Positions 44,845-54,319 of a DNA stretch of 64,000 nucleotides are shown here, in pieces. A program made the position numbers and the translations under genes. Within the stretch, counting starts at the first letter, position 1. Every line of letters begins with the position of its first letter. The notes beneath the pieces are model-generated. The model was not told the origin of the DNA and searched no databases. It saw only the letters and a program-made list of their open reading frames with translations. The DNA comes from Pedobacter paludis (GTDB lineage: Bacteria; Bacteroidota; Bacteroidia; Sphingobacteriales; Sphingobacteriaceae). Location: assembly GCF_003173575.1 (NCBI RefSeq), contig NZ_QGNY01000002.1, forward strand, positions 62,001-126,000, in the 5' to 3' direction.

Positions 44845-46815
44845 TTATGCTACTAAAGGGATATGAATGGCAACAAGAGTTCCACGACCTGGTTCTGAAG
44901 AAAAATCTACGCTTCCTTTTAAGTACGCCACCCGGCTGATTATATTTTTTAAACCCAAACCGTTAAAATTTTCTGACAGGCTGGTATCAAAACCTTTTCC
45001 GTTATCTTCAATCATGGCCTCAATTCCATCCGCATCTTTGTTTAATTGGATATCCAAGCTATTTGCCTTTGCATGTTTGATAACATTATTTACAGATTCT
45101 TGGATTACGCGATAAAGCACAGTCTCTACATTTTGATCTAACCTTTCATTCAAACCAAAAGTTTCCAAATTGATTTTTAATTTTCGGGCATCAATTTTAT
45201 CTATAAAATCTCGTATTGCAGCGGTTAACCCCGATTTAAGCAAAACATTTGGCGCCATTTGATGCGCAATTACCCTAACCTCTTTGCAACTTTCATCAAC
45301 AAGATTTAAAGTTTTTCCAAACATTTTTTCATCATGCTCATCTTTAAAATCAAGATTTTCGGCTATACCAGAAAGATTCATTTTAACTGCAGAAAACATT
45401 TGCCCTAATCCATCGTGCAGTTCGGAAGCAATACGTTTGCGTTCATTTTCTTCGGCAATTAACACTGCTTTTGTTGCTAAATCCTGTTGCTTTATAACTT
45501 CTGCTTGCAATTTGCTTTCCTGTTTTAGTTTATATCGGTTATAAAGCAAAAAAGAAAAAAGAATGGCGAAAACAAAAGTTCCTGCAATTATCCAAATCAT
45601 AATGTTTCGCTTGGCAACTTCTAACTTTTGAACTTTATTATCTGCATTTAAAAGTTTAATCTGTTGTTCCTTTTTTTCTGTTTCGTAAACGATTTGGAGC
45701 TCGTTAATTTTATCGGCATTCTCTTTATTGTAAATGCTATCTTTAAGTGCAACGCTTTTTTTATAGGAGTTTAGAGAACCTTCTAAATCTTCTTTGTCTT
45801 CGTAAACTTTCGATAAATTATTGTAGGCTTCCCTTAGATAATCTTTAGCATCCAGCTCGATAAAGTAATTTATACTCTTATTGATGTTTTTTTCGGCTTC
45901 TGGATAATTTTTGAGTTTCGAGTAACATAGGCCAATGTTTTTGTAACAGCTCGCTTCACCCAGTTTATCTTTCATAAACAACCTAAATTGCAACGACTGA
46001 TTATAAAATTTCATGGCTTCGGCATAGTGTCCTTTTTCAAAATAAATCTGCCCTATGCTATTGTAAATGGTGGCCAGGTCGTTTTTATTATTGGAAGATT
46101 TAGTTAACCCAACGGCTAAATTTGCATACTTTAAGGCTTGATCATAATTTTTTGCTTCAAAATAATACAGAAGCATTCCTGAATAAGCATTTGTTAATGT
46201 AGAAGTAGAGTTATTCTTTTTACTTAACAGGATTGCCCTTTCAAAGTAGGATTTAGAAATAACCGATTTTTTATAATTGCGATAGATGTTCCCAATGTTA
46301 ACCAAAACGATTGCCTGCTTAACTTCCTCGCCATTTTCTTCATAAATTTTAAGCGCCTTAGTCATGTATTCTATCGCTTCATCATATCTGCCCTGTTGTT
46401 TATAAATAACGGCGATATTGGATAACGAACCAACGGCCTTAACCTTTAAACCGAGTTTATCGCGAATGGTATACGCTTTTAAATGATTTTCTAAAGCTTC
46501 TTTAAATTTGTTTACCCGCGTGTAGGTGTTACCTATATCACTGTAAGCTAGCGCAATAGACTCTTGATTGTTGAATTTTTTGGCGAGCCTAAGTTCTTCG
46601 TTCCCAAAATATAAGGCTTTATCAAAATTTACAAAGCCATATCCCCAGCACAAATCGCCATAGGCTATTATTTTAACAGAATCACTTTTAGAAGATTTAA
46701 CAATGTTTTCCAAGCTATCCAATGATCGTTGGTTTTGGGCATAAGTTTTTAAGGCAGGCAAAAAAGATAGGCACAAAAATGCCAATAAGAAATAATTTTG
46801 GGGACGACCTATCAT
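44845..46815 (-). CDS. TPR-containing sensor histidine kinase (HisKA_3)
   Basis: This kinase of about 656 residues has a signal peptide (IGRPQNYFLLAFLCLSFLPA, cut near TYA-Q), six or more TPRs in the periplasm (about residues 60-370), a coiled coil, and one membrane helix (about 405-425). The NarX-type dimerisation/phospho-acceptor motif ERKRIASELHDGLGQ carries His467, followed by an HATPase with DNGKGFD and GLGLKNI. It should signal to the NarL-type regulator. The frame extends to 46848, but ATG 46815 directly precedes the signal peptide and is preferred. Confidence 0.9.
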   Translation of the reverse strand: MIGRPQNYFLLAFLCLSFLPALKTYAQNQRSLDSLENIVKSSKSDSVKIIAYGDLCWGYGFVNFDKALYFGNEELRLAKKFNNQESIALAYSDIGNTYTRVNKFKEALENHLKAYTIRDKLGLKVKAVGSLSNIAVIYKQQGRYDEAIEYMTKALKIYEENGEEVKQAIVLVNIGNIYRNYKKSVISKSYFERAILLSKKNNSTSTLTNAYSGMLLYYFEAKNYDQALKYANLAVGLTKSSNNKNDLATIYNSIGQIYFEKGHYAEAMKFYNQSLQFRLFMKDKLGEASCYKNIGLCYSKLKNYPEAEKNINKSINYFIELDAKDYLREAYNNLSKVYEDKEDLEGSLNSYKKSVALKDSIYNKENADKINELQIVYETEKKEQQIKLLNADNKVQKLEVAKRNIMIWIIAGTFVFAILFSFLLYNRYKLKQESKLQAEVIKQQDLATKAVLIAEENERKRIASELHDGLGQMFSAVKMNLSGIAENLDFKDEHDEKMFGKTLNLVDESCKEVRVIAHQMAPNVLLKSGLTAAIRDFIDKIDARKLKINLETFGLNERLDQNVETVLYRVIQESVNNVIKHAKANSLDIQLNKDADGIEAMIEDNGKGFDTSLSENFNGLGLKNIISRVAYLKGSVDFSSEPGRGTLVAIHIPLVA

Positions 46816-46919
46816 AGCAATAAACAACAGCAAAGAATTGTTAAACAATGCTTTGCCTAATTTAACCCATGATTGCGGTTAATTATATACTAACTTTTAA
46901 GTATTTTTTTGCCGGAAGT

Positions 46920-47600
46920 TTATTTTTTTGGAGAGATTTTAATGGCAATAAGTTCTCTTGCATCTTTAATCTGAGCTTTATATTGAGAAGTTTTAATAGA
47001 ATTTGCCAACCACTCGGCACTTTTTAAATCTCTTAAAGCCAAGGTAAAATCTTTCTTCCTAATTTTTACCTGAACAATGCCCAACATAGATTCTATATAG
47101 GAATTGTTGCTTTTAAGCTGTTTGGCCAGAATACCCTGCTGTGTATAAAACCACATAGATTGCGTGTACTTATTGCTGGCCAAATAAACTTTCCCTAACA
47201 AATTGTAAGTGTTCATTAAGCCATTTTTGCTGCCCATTTTCGAATAGTTTTTAAGCGCAACATTAAGCAAAATTTGTTCTGCATCAGTAAAGCGACCCAA
47301 CTGGTAATGCATATTGCTCATCTTAATAATTGCCTGGCCGTACCTGTTAAAGTTTTTAACAGCACTATATTCGAAGGCTGCTTTACCAAATAATGTTAAT
47401 GCTTCATTAAAATCTCCTTTTTTTTCAAAATCTTCGGCTTCATCGAAAAAGGTATTTCCATCTGCTTCATCAAATTTAGAAACTGATATATTAATGGCAT
47501 TTCCACCGTTAGGTTCCTGAATTTCAATGCGATCGATGTTTTGAGCGTAAAGTTGTAATGAGGCAAAAAGGCTAATAAAAGCCAAAACTATTTTGGTCAT
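46920..47600 (-). CDS. secreted TPR-like protein
   Basis: This 226-residue protein has a signal peptide (MTKIVLAFISLFASLQLYA-Q) and helical TPR-type repeats (FEKKGDFNEALTLFGKAAFEY, FTDAEQILLNVALKNYSKMG, LLGKVYLASNKYTQS). It probably lies in the periplasm. It is 29 bp downstream of the isoaspartyl peptidase gene in the same direction. It also precedes the TPR kinase, whose sensor it might assist; that is only inferred from location. Confidence 0.8.
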   Translation of the reverse strand: MTKIVLAFISLFASLQLYAQNIDRIEIQEPNGGNAINISVSKFDEADGNTFFDEAEDFEKKGDFNEALTLFGKAAFEYSAVKNFNRYGQAIIKMSNMHYQLGRFTDAEQILLNVALKNYSKMGSKNGLMNTYNLLGKVYLASNKYTQSMWFYTQQGILAKQLKSNNSYIESMLGIVQVKIRKKDFTLALRDLKSAEWLANSIKTSQYKAQIKDARELIAIKISPKK

Positions 47601-47629
47601 GCAACAAAAATAATACTTTAATTACAATT

Positions 47630-48472
47630 TTAGCTAAATACCTGTAAATTAACATCAAATGATGCCCAGACCATATAAGGATGCGAATCACAGTGGTAAA
47701 TTTCGCCTTTTGCCGAGATTCCGACAACACCGGCAAAACCATCATAAGGTTTAAGTTCGGTAAAAGATTTATCGCAGGCATCCTTTAAAGAAAATCCATC
47801 TGTAACACGAGTAACAATCTTGGCAGCTAGGGCTGTACTTGTGATATCTTCGCCTACGCCTGTACAAGAAATTCCGGCAAATGGATTGGCATAATTACCA
47901 GCTACAGTAGCAGAATCGCTTACCCTGCAAGGAATTTCAAATCCTTTTCCACCTGTTGATGTGGCAGCGGCTAAATTACCATCGGCATCTAAAGCTACAC
48001 AGCCAACGGTTCCTTTATTATTTTTCTGATTTAGCTTGGCCTCATATTCGGCTTGTCGCTGATCGGTTATTGGATTAAAATATTCAAACCCGTTTAGGCG
48101 GGCAAAGTTCTGTGCACCATCGCCACTTAAAACACGATCATCGTAACCAATTAAGTTTTGAGCAATTTCGATTGGATTTTTAACATCCTCTATATTGATC
48201 ACACCGCTAAATTTTTCGGTTTTACCATCCATTAAAGAGGCACTTAACCTAACTTTTCCATCACTCTGAATTTGTGATCCAATACCTGCATTAAAAAGAT
48301 CATTATCTTCTAAAAGCGCTACAGTATAAACTACTGTTTCTAAAGCGGTATGTGTTTTTAAATATTCGTGCCCAAGCGTAACTATCTCTGCCAAAGCATT
48401 TTGCTTAGCCTTTTTTGTTTCTTGGTTTGTTGATGACTCACTGAAAAAGCCACCATGTATAATAAGTTTCAT
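47630..48472 (-). CDS. iaaA: isoaspartyl peptidase / L-asparaginase (Ntn-hydrolase)
   Basis: This 280-residue plant-type asparaginase is made as a precursor that cuts itself before Thr155 (NKGTVGCVALD), which becomes the nucleophile. DGAQNFARLNG and GNYANPFAGISCTGVGED are also typical. The family hydrolyses beta-aspartyl dipeptides, including beta-Asp-Arg, the product of cyanophycinase. Placed 61 bp downstream of cphB, it should finish cyanophycin breakdown to Asp and Arg. No signal peptide is present, so it acts in the cytoplasm. Confidence 0.92.
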   Translation of the reverse strand: MKLIIHGGFFSESSTNQETKKAKQNALAEIVTLGHEYLKTHTALETVVYTVALLEDNDLFNAGIGSQIQSDGKVRLSASLMDGKTEKFSGVINIEDVKNPIEIAQNLIGYDDRVLSGDGAQNFARLNGFEYFNPITDQRQAEYEAKLNQKNNKGTVGCVALDADGNLAAATSTGGKGFEIPCRVSDSATVAGNYANPFAGISCTGVGEDITSTALAAKIVTRVTDGFSLKDACDKSFTELKPYDGFAGVVGISAKGEIYHCDSHPYMVWASFDVNLQVFS

Positions 48473-48533
48473 TTATTTAAGTATCAAGATATTAGGAGCA
48501 AGTATCAAGAAATGAAATTGTCTTCAAATTGAA

Positions 48534-49409
48534 TTATCCTACCGGAACAACTTTTGGGTGATGAATAACCAAGCTGTGATCGGTTAAATCGTAAACATCG
48601 CCATCGCACATAACATGCACCACCATATTTTTAATAGAAACGGGTTGGCCCATTTCTACGTCAGTTAAATTTGTATCGGCCATGTTTCTTCCATCAACTA
48701 AAATAACCATACCAGAACCAATAGCCTCCATAATATGTCCATCAGAGATGAAAAGGCCAGTATCTTCACCCAAACCAATCCCTAAAATACCCGGATTACT
48801 TGCCGCAGCATACAATAAACGACCAATTCTACCACGTTGCACAAAATGCGTATCAACAATCACATCATCAATAAAACCTAAACCGCCAGTAATTTTTACT
48901 TCACCTTTAAGCAAAGCATCTTTGCTGCTTCCTTGGTAAATCATATTTTTTGAACTTGCTGCAGCACCTGCTGATGTGCCCGCAATAACAACAGGTTTAT
49001 TTTTGTATTTTTCCAATAAAATCTGATGAATTTTAGTTCCACCAAAAATTGAAGATAAACGAAGTTGATCACCTCCAGTAAAAACGATAACATCTGCTGC
49101 TTTAATTCTTTCACAATTCTCTAAAGAATTTGCTTCCTCACGGTTTGTGATATTTAAAACGCCTAAATTATGAACATCTAATTGAGCGTAAGCTTTAATG
49201 TATTCTTCACCAACTTTTTCTGGCATTAAAGAGGCCGTGGTAATTATCTCAAAACGCGATTCTACGTCTTTTGTCGATTCTGTAGTAATCCTTTTTAGAA
49301 TTCCACGCTCAAAAAAATTCATGTTCTCAGGCAAGCCAAACTGCGTTTCCGCAAAGCTACCTGTGTTTATTGCGCCGCCTATAATGATGAGTTTACCCTT
49401 CGGAACCAT
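48534..49409 (-). CDS. cphB: cyanophycinase
   Basis: This 291-residue S51-family serine exopeptidase releases beta-Asp-Arg dipeptides from cyanophycin. It begins PKGKLIIIGGAINTGSF, has FTGGDQLRL, the nucleophile Ser146 in IAGTSAGAAA, and VDTHFVQRGRIGRLL and GIGLGEDTGLF downstream. There is no signal peptide, so it is an intracellular type. It is divergent from cphA with 297 bp between the starts. A -7 box TATATTTG (minus, 49449-49442) lies 33 bp upstream. iaaA follows. Confidence 0.94.
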   Translation of the reverse strand: MVPKGKLIIIGGAINTGSFAETQFGLPENMNFFERGILKRITTESTKDVESRFEIITTASLMPEKVGEEYIKAYAQLDVHNLGVLNITNREEANSLENCERIKAADVIVFTGGDQLRLSSIFGGTKIHQILLEKYKNKPVVIAGTSAGAAASSKNMIYQGSSKDALLKGEVKITGGLGFIDDVIVDTHFVQRGRIGRLLYAAASNPGILGIGLGEDTGLFISDGHIMEAIGSGMVILVDGRNMADTNLTDVEMGQPVSIKNMVVHVMCDGDVYDLTDHSLVIHHPKVVPVG

Positions 49410-49706
49410 TCTTTGTGTATATATTATTGTATCAAAAAACTCAAATATATCAGCTTATGATAAAAAACACGACTTTTTTTGTCAATAATATTCACTTTAT
49501 TAACAAACGTTGAAATTATTTCGATTAAAATCTACCTTCTTTAGCCTAAAAACAAAACAAATATCCTTAAAAATTGATTTAGGTATTTGGACTGCCGTTT
49601 TTCAAAATAATTGTATAATTTACAATCACCAATTTATATAAAACATAATCGAGTTTAATGGGCGCAGAATTGCTTGTTGATAAATTAAAACAGACAGATT
49701 TTTAAA

Positions 49707-52322
49707 ATGAAGATATCAAACATACAAGTATTAAGAGGGCCAAATATATGGTCGATAAGTCGCAAAAAGCTCATCCAAATGCGTTTAGATTTGGAAGAAT
49801 TAGAACAAAGACCAACCAATGTAATTGATGGTTTTGGAGAGAGATTGGAGAAACTAATTCCCAGCATGTTCAGTCACCGCTGTTCGAAAGGAGTTGAAGG
49901 CGGTTTTTTTGCCCGGGTAAAAGAAGGAACTTGGATGGGGCATGTAATTGAACACATTGCTTTAGAAATTCAAACCATTGCAGGGATGGAAACTGGATTT
50001 GGCCGCACCAGACAAACCAAAACCGAAGGTATATATAACGTAGTATTTAGCTATTTAGAAGAAAAAGTTGGCGTTTATGCTGCTGAAGCAGCTGTAAATA
50101 TAGCCCAGGCGCTTATTGATAATGTTGAATATGATTTGGAGCACGACATTAGGCGGATGAAGGAAATCCGTGAGCTGGAGGCGCTTGGCCCAAGTACAGG
50201 TTCTATTGTTGAAGAAGCGGTGAGTAGAAGTATTCCTTGGATCAGATTAAATAAAAGCTCTTTAGTGCAATTAGGTTATGGCAAAAACCAGGTTCGTTTT
50301 AGGGCAACCATGACGGAGAAAACCAGCAGCATTGCGGTTGATATTGCCAGTAACAAAGAAGAAACCAAACGATTATTAACAGAAGCGGCCATTCCTGTAG
50401 CTTCTGGTGTTACCATTTCGAATCCCGATGATTTAGAAGCGTCTGTTAAAAAAGTAGGTTTTCCCCTGGTTTTTAAGCCTCTTGATGGAAATCATGGCAA
50501 AGGAGCAACCATTAATGTTAAAACTTTAGAAGCGGCCAAAGCAGCTTTCGAATACGCCAAAACATATTCTCGCAGGGTAATCATCGAGAAATTTATTACG
50601 GGATACGATTTTCGCGTTTTGGTAATCGATCATAAAGTTGTGGCAGCAGCTCAACGCGATCCTGCACATGTTAAAGGAAATGGAATCCATACCATTCAAG
50701 AATTAATTGATAAGGAAAATGAAGATCCACGCCGTGGTTATGGGCATGAAAACGTTTTAACAGAAATTTCTGTAGATCGCGATACTCTGGATTTGTTGGC
50801 AAAGAAAGAATATACTTTAGAAACCATTCCGGAAAAGGGTGAGGTAGTTTATTTAAAATCGACCGCGAATTTAAGTACCGGTGGAACATCAATTGATGTT
50901 ACGGATGTTGTTCATCCACAGAATATTTTTATCTGCGAGCGAATTTCGAGAGTAATCGGATTGGATATCTGCGGTATCGATATTATGGCGCAAAACCTAA
51001 CACAGCCCCTTACCGAAAACGGAGGTGTGGTTTTGGAAGTGAATGCGGCTCCAGGATTTAGAATGCACTTAGCACCAAGCGAAGGACTACCAAGAAATGT
51101 TGCAGCATCTGTAATCGATATGCTTTATCCGCAAGGCAAGTTATCGCAAATTCCGATTATAGCAGTAACTGGAACCAACGGAAAAACTACGACCACTCGT
51201 TTAATTGCACATATTGTTAGAAGCAATGGAAAACGTGTAGGCTTTACCACAAGTGACGGCATTTACGTGCATAACACCATGTTGATGCAGGGTGATACGA
51301 CAGGTCCAGTGAGTGCAGAATTTATTTTGAAAGATCCAACTGTTGAGTTTGCAGTTTTAGAAACCGCCCGAGGTGGAATTTTACGTTCGGGTTTGGGTTT
51401 TAACGCCTGCGATATTGGCGTAGTAACCAACATTCAGGAAGATCACTTAGGGATTTCTGATATTCATAACCTTGACGATTTAACAAGGGTTAAAGAAGTT
51501 GTTATTGGGGCTGTGCGCAGAAAAGGCTGGGCAGTTTTAAATGCCGACAATGGCTATTGTGTTAAAATTGGAAGAGACGCCCGCTGTAATGTTGCCTATT
51601 TTAGTATGGATGAAAATAATCCGGTAATCAAGGATCATTGCAAAAAAGGCGGAATAGCAGCCATTTATGAAAATGGTTACATCACCATTAAAACAGGCGA
51701 TTGGAAATTAAGGGTGGATAAAGCCACGCACATTCCGTTAACTTTTGGTGGTTCGGTAAACTTTATGATCCAGAATGTTCTTGCAGCAACTTTGGCCGCT
51801 TATTTATGGGGCTACAAACCTGAAGATATTCGTTTATCACTCGAAACCTTTATTCCTTCTGCCGCACATACTCCAGGAAGAATGAATGTATTTAGGTTCA
51901 AGGACTTTAAAGTATTGGTAGATTTTGCACATAATCCTGATGGATTTAACGGGGTAAAGGCATACTTACAAAGTGTTGAGGCTACCAAACATGTAGGCAT
52001 TATCTCTGGAACGGGAGACAGAAGGGATGAGGATATTATGGAAACGGCCCGAATTGCAGCACAGATGTTCGATAAGATTTACATCTGTCAGGAAAAATAT
52101 TTACGTGGTCGCCAGCAACAAGAATTAATCGATTTGTTGGTTAAGGGAATTCACGATGTTGATCCAAATAAAGAAATTGTAATTAACAATAAAAGTACAG
52201 AATGTTTGGAAGATGCAATTAATACCGCAATTAAAGGCTCTTATATTACCATTCTAAGTAATACAATTGATAATACGATTCAAAGAGTTACAGAACATTT
52301 GGACAGAGAATTAGAGTCGTAA
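49707..52322 (+). CDS. cphA: cyanophycin synthetase
   Basis: This 871-residue enzyme polymerises aspartate and arginine into the nitrogen store multi-L-arginyl-poly-L-aspartate. It has an N-terminal family domain (MKISNIQVLRGPNIWS, about residues 1-160), an ATP-grasp domain (about 215-475, FPLVFKPLDGNHGKG, VLEVNAAPGFRMH) that adds Asp, and a Mur-ligase-like domain with the P-loop VTGTNGKT at 487-494 that adds Arg. Length and domain order match CphA1. With cphB and iaaA on the other strand, the whole cycle is encoded here. Confidence 0.96.
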   Translation: MKISNIQVLRGPNIWSISRKKLIQMRLDLEELEQRPTNVIDGFGERLEKLIPSMFSHRCSKGVEGGFFARVKEGTWMGHVIEHIALEIQTIAGMETGFGRTRQTKTEGIYNVVFSYLEEKVGVYAAEAAVNIAQALIDNVEYDLEHDIRRMKEIRELEALGPSTGSIVEEAVSRSIPWIRLNKSSLVQLGYGKNQVRFRATMTEKTSSIAVDIASNKEETKRLLTEAAIPVASGVTISNPDDLEASVKKVGFPLVFKPLDGNHGKGATINVKTLEAAKAAFEYAKTYSRRVIIEKFITGYDFRVLVIDHKVVAAAQRDPAHVKGNGIHTIQELIDKENEDPRRGYGHENVLTEISVDRDTLDLLAKKEYTLETIPEKGEVVYLKSTANLSTGGTSIDVTDVVHPQNIFICERISRVIGLDICGIDIMAQNLTQPLTENGGVVLEVNAAPGFRMHLAPSEGLPRNVAASVIDMLYPQGKLSQIPIIAVTGTNGKTTTTRLIAHIVRSNGKRVGFTTSDGIYVHNTMLMQGDTTGPVSAEFILKDPTVEFAVLETARGGILRSGLGFNACDIGVVTNIQEDHLGISDIHNLDDLTRVKEVVIGAVRRKGWAVLNADNGYCVKIGRDARCNVAYFSMDENNPVIKDHCKKGGIAAIYENGYITIKTGDWKLRVDKATHIPLTFGGSVNFMIQNVLAATLAAYLWGYKPEDIRLSLETFIPSAAHTPGRMNVFRFKDFKVLVDFAHNPDGFNGVKAYLQSVEATKHVGIISGTGDRRDEDIMETARIAAQMFDKIYICQEKYLRGRQQQELIDLLVKGIHDVDPNKEIVINNKSTECLEDAINTAIKGSYITILSNTIDNTIQRVTEHLDRELES

Positions 52323-52348
52323 AACGTCAATTAAAATTTAAACACATA

Positions 52349-52378
52349 AAAAAAGCATCTCAATTGAGATGCTTTTTT
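52349..52378. terminator. bidirectional terminator between cphA and the PA2169-type gene
   Basis: A perfect 30-bp palindrome has A-run and T-run ends and an AATT centre. It terminates both convergent genes. Confidence 0.92.
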
Positions 52379-52395
52379 ATTTGCGATTCTTAAAA

Positions 52396-52851
52396 TTAAG
52401 CTTGAGAATCGCGTAATCTTTTAATTTCATCATGCGAACGTCTTAAAGACGATTTCTGATCAGAAATTAAATCTCTTACATTAGAAGGTAGATCTTCTTC
52501 TTCCAAAGCCATTTTATAAGCATTTTGAGCGGCATCTTCGCCAAACTCGCAATTATTTAATACTGTTTGACGATCGTGACCAGTGAAAAGTGCTTTAACA
52601 TCCATCCAGCCTCTGTAAATTTTACCAGAGGTTGTCGTGCCGGTTTCAATATCTTCACCAGATGCGGCAACTTCGGTAGCTAAAGCCATTTTATATTTCT
52701 GGCTTTCTTCGATCATATTTAGAAATAGAGATTTTAAATCTGCATCGCCGTCTTTTAATTCTTTGCGTGCTCTTTCATAACCTTCTATGCGGTCGTTATT
52801 AATTTGAATAAGGTCGTTTAATACCTCTGCTGTTGCTGTTGTAGTTTTCAT
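52396..52851 (-). CDS. PA2169 family four-helix-bundle protein (DUF2383, ferritin-like)
   Basis: This 151-residue protein is a four-helix bundle of the PA2169/DUF2383 family: VLNDLIQINNDRIEGYERA, LFLNMIEESQKYKMALA, then TSGKIYRGWMDVKALFTGHD and LEEEDLPSNVRDLISDQ. Acidic residues are placed as in ferritin-like folds. It is often seen among stress-induced genes, but its function is not established. It is monocistronic and convergent with cphA. Confidence 0.88.
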   Translation of the reverse strand: MKTTTATAEVLNDLIQINNDRIEGYERARKELKDGDADLKSLFLNMIEESQKYKMALATEVAASGEDIETGTTTSGKIYRGWMDVKALFTGHDRQTVLNNCEFGEDAAQNAYKMALEEEDLPSNVRDLISDQKSSLRRSHDEIKRLRDSQA

Positions 52852-53055
52852 GTTTTTTATAGATTTTGATGTATAAAAAGAACAGGATCAAGGAGAAAAG
52901 GTTTGTCATATTTAAAAAAAGGATATTCGTAAAAGCTATAAGATGTATAAATATGTTAGTTTAACATTAAGATAAAGTCGCAAATTTTTTACCTAAAATT
53001 TCGAGTTAATAAATGCAGATTGCAAACATTCAAATTTACATACTGTTATAAAATT

Positions 53056-53730
53056 ATGAGCGCTTTTACCCAAAACCCGCCAGATGGAGGTACCATATAT
53101 ACCGAAACAAATTTAAGTCAGTTTTTCCCAGAACCCTTAAATACCATAACGAGCTGTTTCTTTTTGGCAATTGCCGTTTATTGGACATTTAAACTTTGGG
53201 GAAATTTTAAACAACATACCTTTTTGTCTATTGCATTGGTTTTACTGTATATTGGTGGCATCGGCGGAACAACTTACCACGGTTTAAGGCGTTGGCCAAT
53301 TTTTATAATGATGGATTGGATGCCAATTATGTTGCTTTGTTTATCAGCTGGTGTCTATTTTTTAACCAAACTAACTAAATGGTACTACGCAGTATTGATT
53401 GTAGTCATTTATGCCCTTTTTCAATTTTTCCTACGCAGACAGTTTACAGGAGGCGATTTTCAAATTTTCATTAATATTAATTATGCATTCATGGCAGCCT
53501 TGGTTTTATTTCCGGTATTTGGTTATTTGGTTAAAACAGAGTGGCTAAACGGTAAATGGGTGGGCTTTGCATTGATTGCCTTTGTTTTTGCCTTAACTTT
53601 CCGCATTGCTGATAAGTGGGAAGTTTTAAGCGTGGGCACTCATTTTCTTTGGCACACCTTTGGGGCAGTTGCCTCATTTTGCATGCTTAATTATATTTAT
53701 CTAGGGAATGTTAGAAAAGTTAAATCTTAA
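53056..53730 (+). CDS. CREST-superfamily membrane protein (alkaline ceramidase/HlyIII-like)
   Basis: This protein of about 224 residues has seven predicted membrane helices. Polar residues expected for CREST hydrolases are placed correctly: His75 (TTYHG), Asp87 (MMDWMP), and His196 with His200 (GTHFLWH), a H-x3-H pair as in alkaline ceramidase. The Ser four residues before the first His is Gly71 here. A lipid amidase acting on sphingolipids, which this phylum makes, is plausible but not proven. The frame is open to 53020; Met 53056 is preferred because the preceding 12 residues have no family-like features. Confidence 0.75.
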   Translation: MSAFTQNPPDGGTIYTETNLSQFFPEPLNTITSCFFLAIAVYWTFKLWGNFKQHTFLSIALVLLYIGGIGGTTYHGLRRWPIFIMMDWMPIMLLCLSAGVYFLTKLTKWYYAVLIVVIYALFQFFLRRQFTGGDFQIFININYAFMAALVLFPVFGYLVKTEWLNGKWVGFALIAFVFALTFRIADKWEVLSVGTHFLWHTFGAVASFCMLNYIYLGNVRKVKS

Positions 53731-53789
53731 CTAAATCTTCATTCTTAAAAGGTGTAAAAAAATTACCTTAGCTAAACAAAAATTTAGCA

Positions 53790-54194
53790 ATGAAAAAATT
53801 ACTCATTTTATCTGCCCTTATTTTGGGCTTAAACATTTCATCTAATGCCCAAGGCATTTTAGGTAAGGCAACATCAATCGCAACATCTTCAGGTTTTGAT
53901 GTAAACAGTTTAACTTCTGGAATTTTAGGAAAATTAACCCCTGCCTTAAGCTTAACGGCTGCTCAGAAACCAAAGGTAACCACAATTGTTAAAGATTTTT
54001 TAGTTCAAAAAGCAGCTGCTTTGGCAACAAAAAAAACGGATGCTACGGCTTCTGCAACTAAAGTAAGCAGTTTATTATCTGGCTTAAAATCTAAATTAGG
54101 CACAGCGTTAACTGTTGCGCAACTAGCAAAGTTTAGCTCTTTAAAACCTGCTACCAATACACCAAGCAATGTACTTTCGCAATTGTTTTATTAA
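53790..54194 (+). CDS. small secreted helical protein of unknown function
   Basis: This 134-residue protein has a signal peptide (MKKLLILSALILGLNISSNA-Q) and an Ala/Ser/Thr/Lys-rich helical mature part with two similar stretches (TSGILGKLTPALSLTAAQK and SGLKSKLGTALTVAQLAK). The repeated LG-x-LT-x2-Q unit suggests internal duplication. No family is recognised. It follows the CREST gene by 59 bp. Confidence 0.75.
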   Translation: MKKLLILSALILGLNISSNAQGILGKATSIATSSGFDVNSLTSGILGKLTPALSLTAAQKPKVTTIVKDFLVQKAAALATKKTDATASATKVSSLLSGLKSKLGTALTVAQLAKFSSLKPATNTPSNVLSQLFY

Positions 54195-54201
54195 AGAGAA
54201 A

Positions 54202-54315
54202 GAGGCTGCATCGTAATTTAATTCTGTCACATTGAGCTTGCCGAAATGCTTCAAATATATTTTTTGAGTCTTTCGACAAGCTTAGGATGACCATTGATAT
54301 TTATGATCCAGCCTC
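54202..54315. repeat. long imperfect inverted repeat (interspersed element)
   Basis: Outer arms GAGGCTGCATC (54202-54212) and GATCCAGCCTC (54305-54315) enclose inner arms 54226-54246 and 54271-54291. The left inner arm reads TGTCACATTGAGCTTGCCGA and the right is its near complement. The inner core matches the repeats at 35101, 57543 and 59352. It lies between convergent genes and would fold into a long hairpin. Confidence 0.75.
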
Positions 54316-54319
54316 ATAA

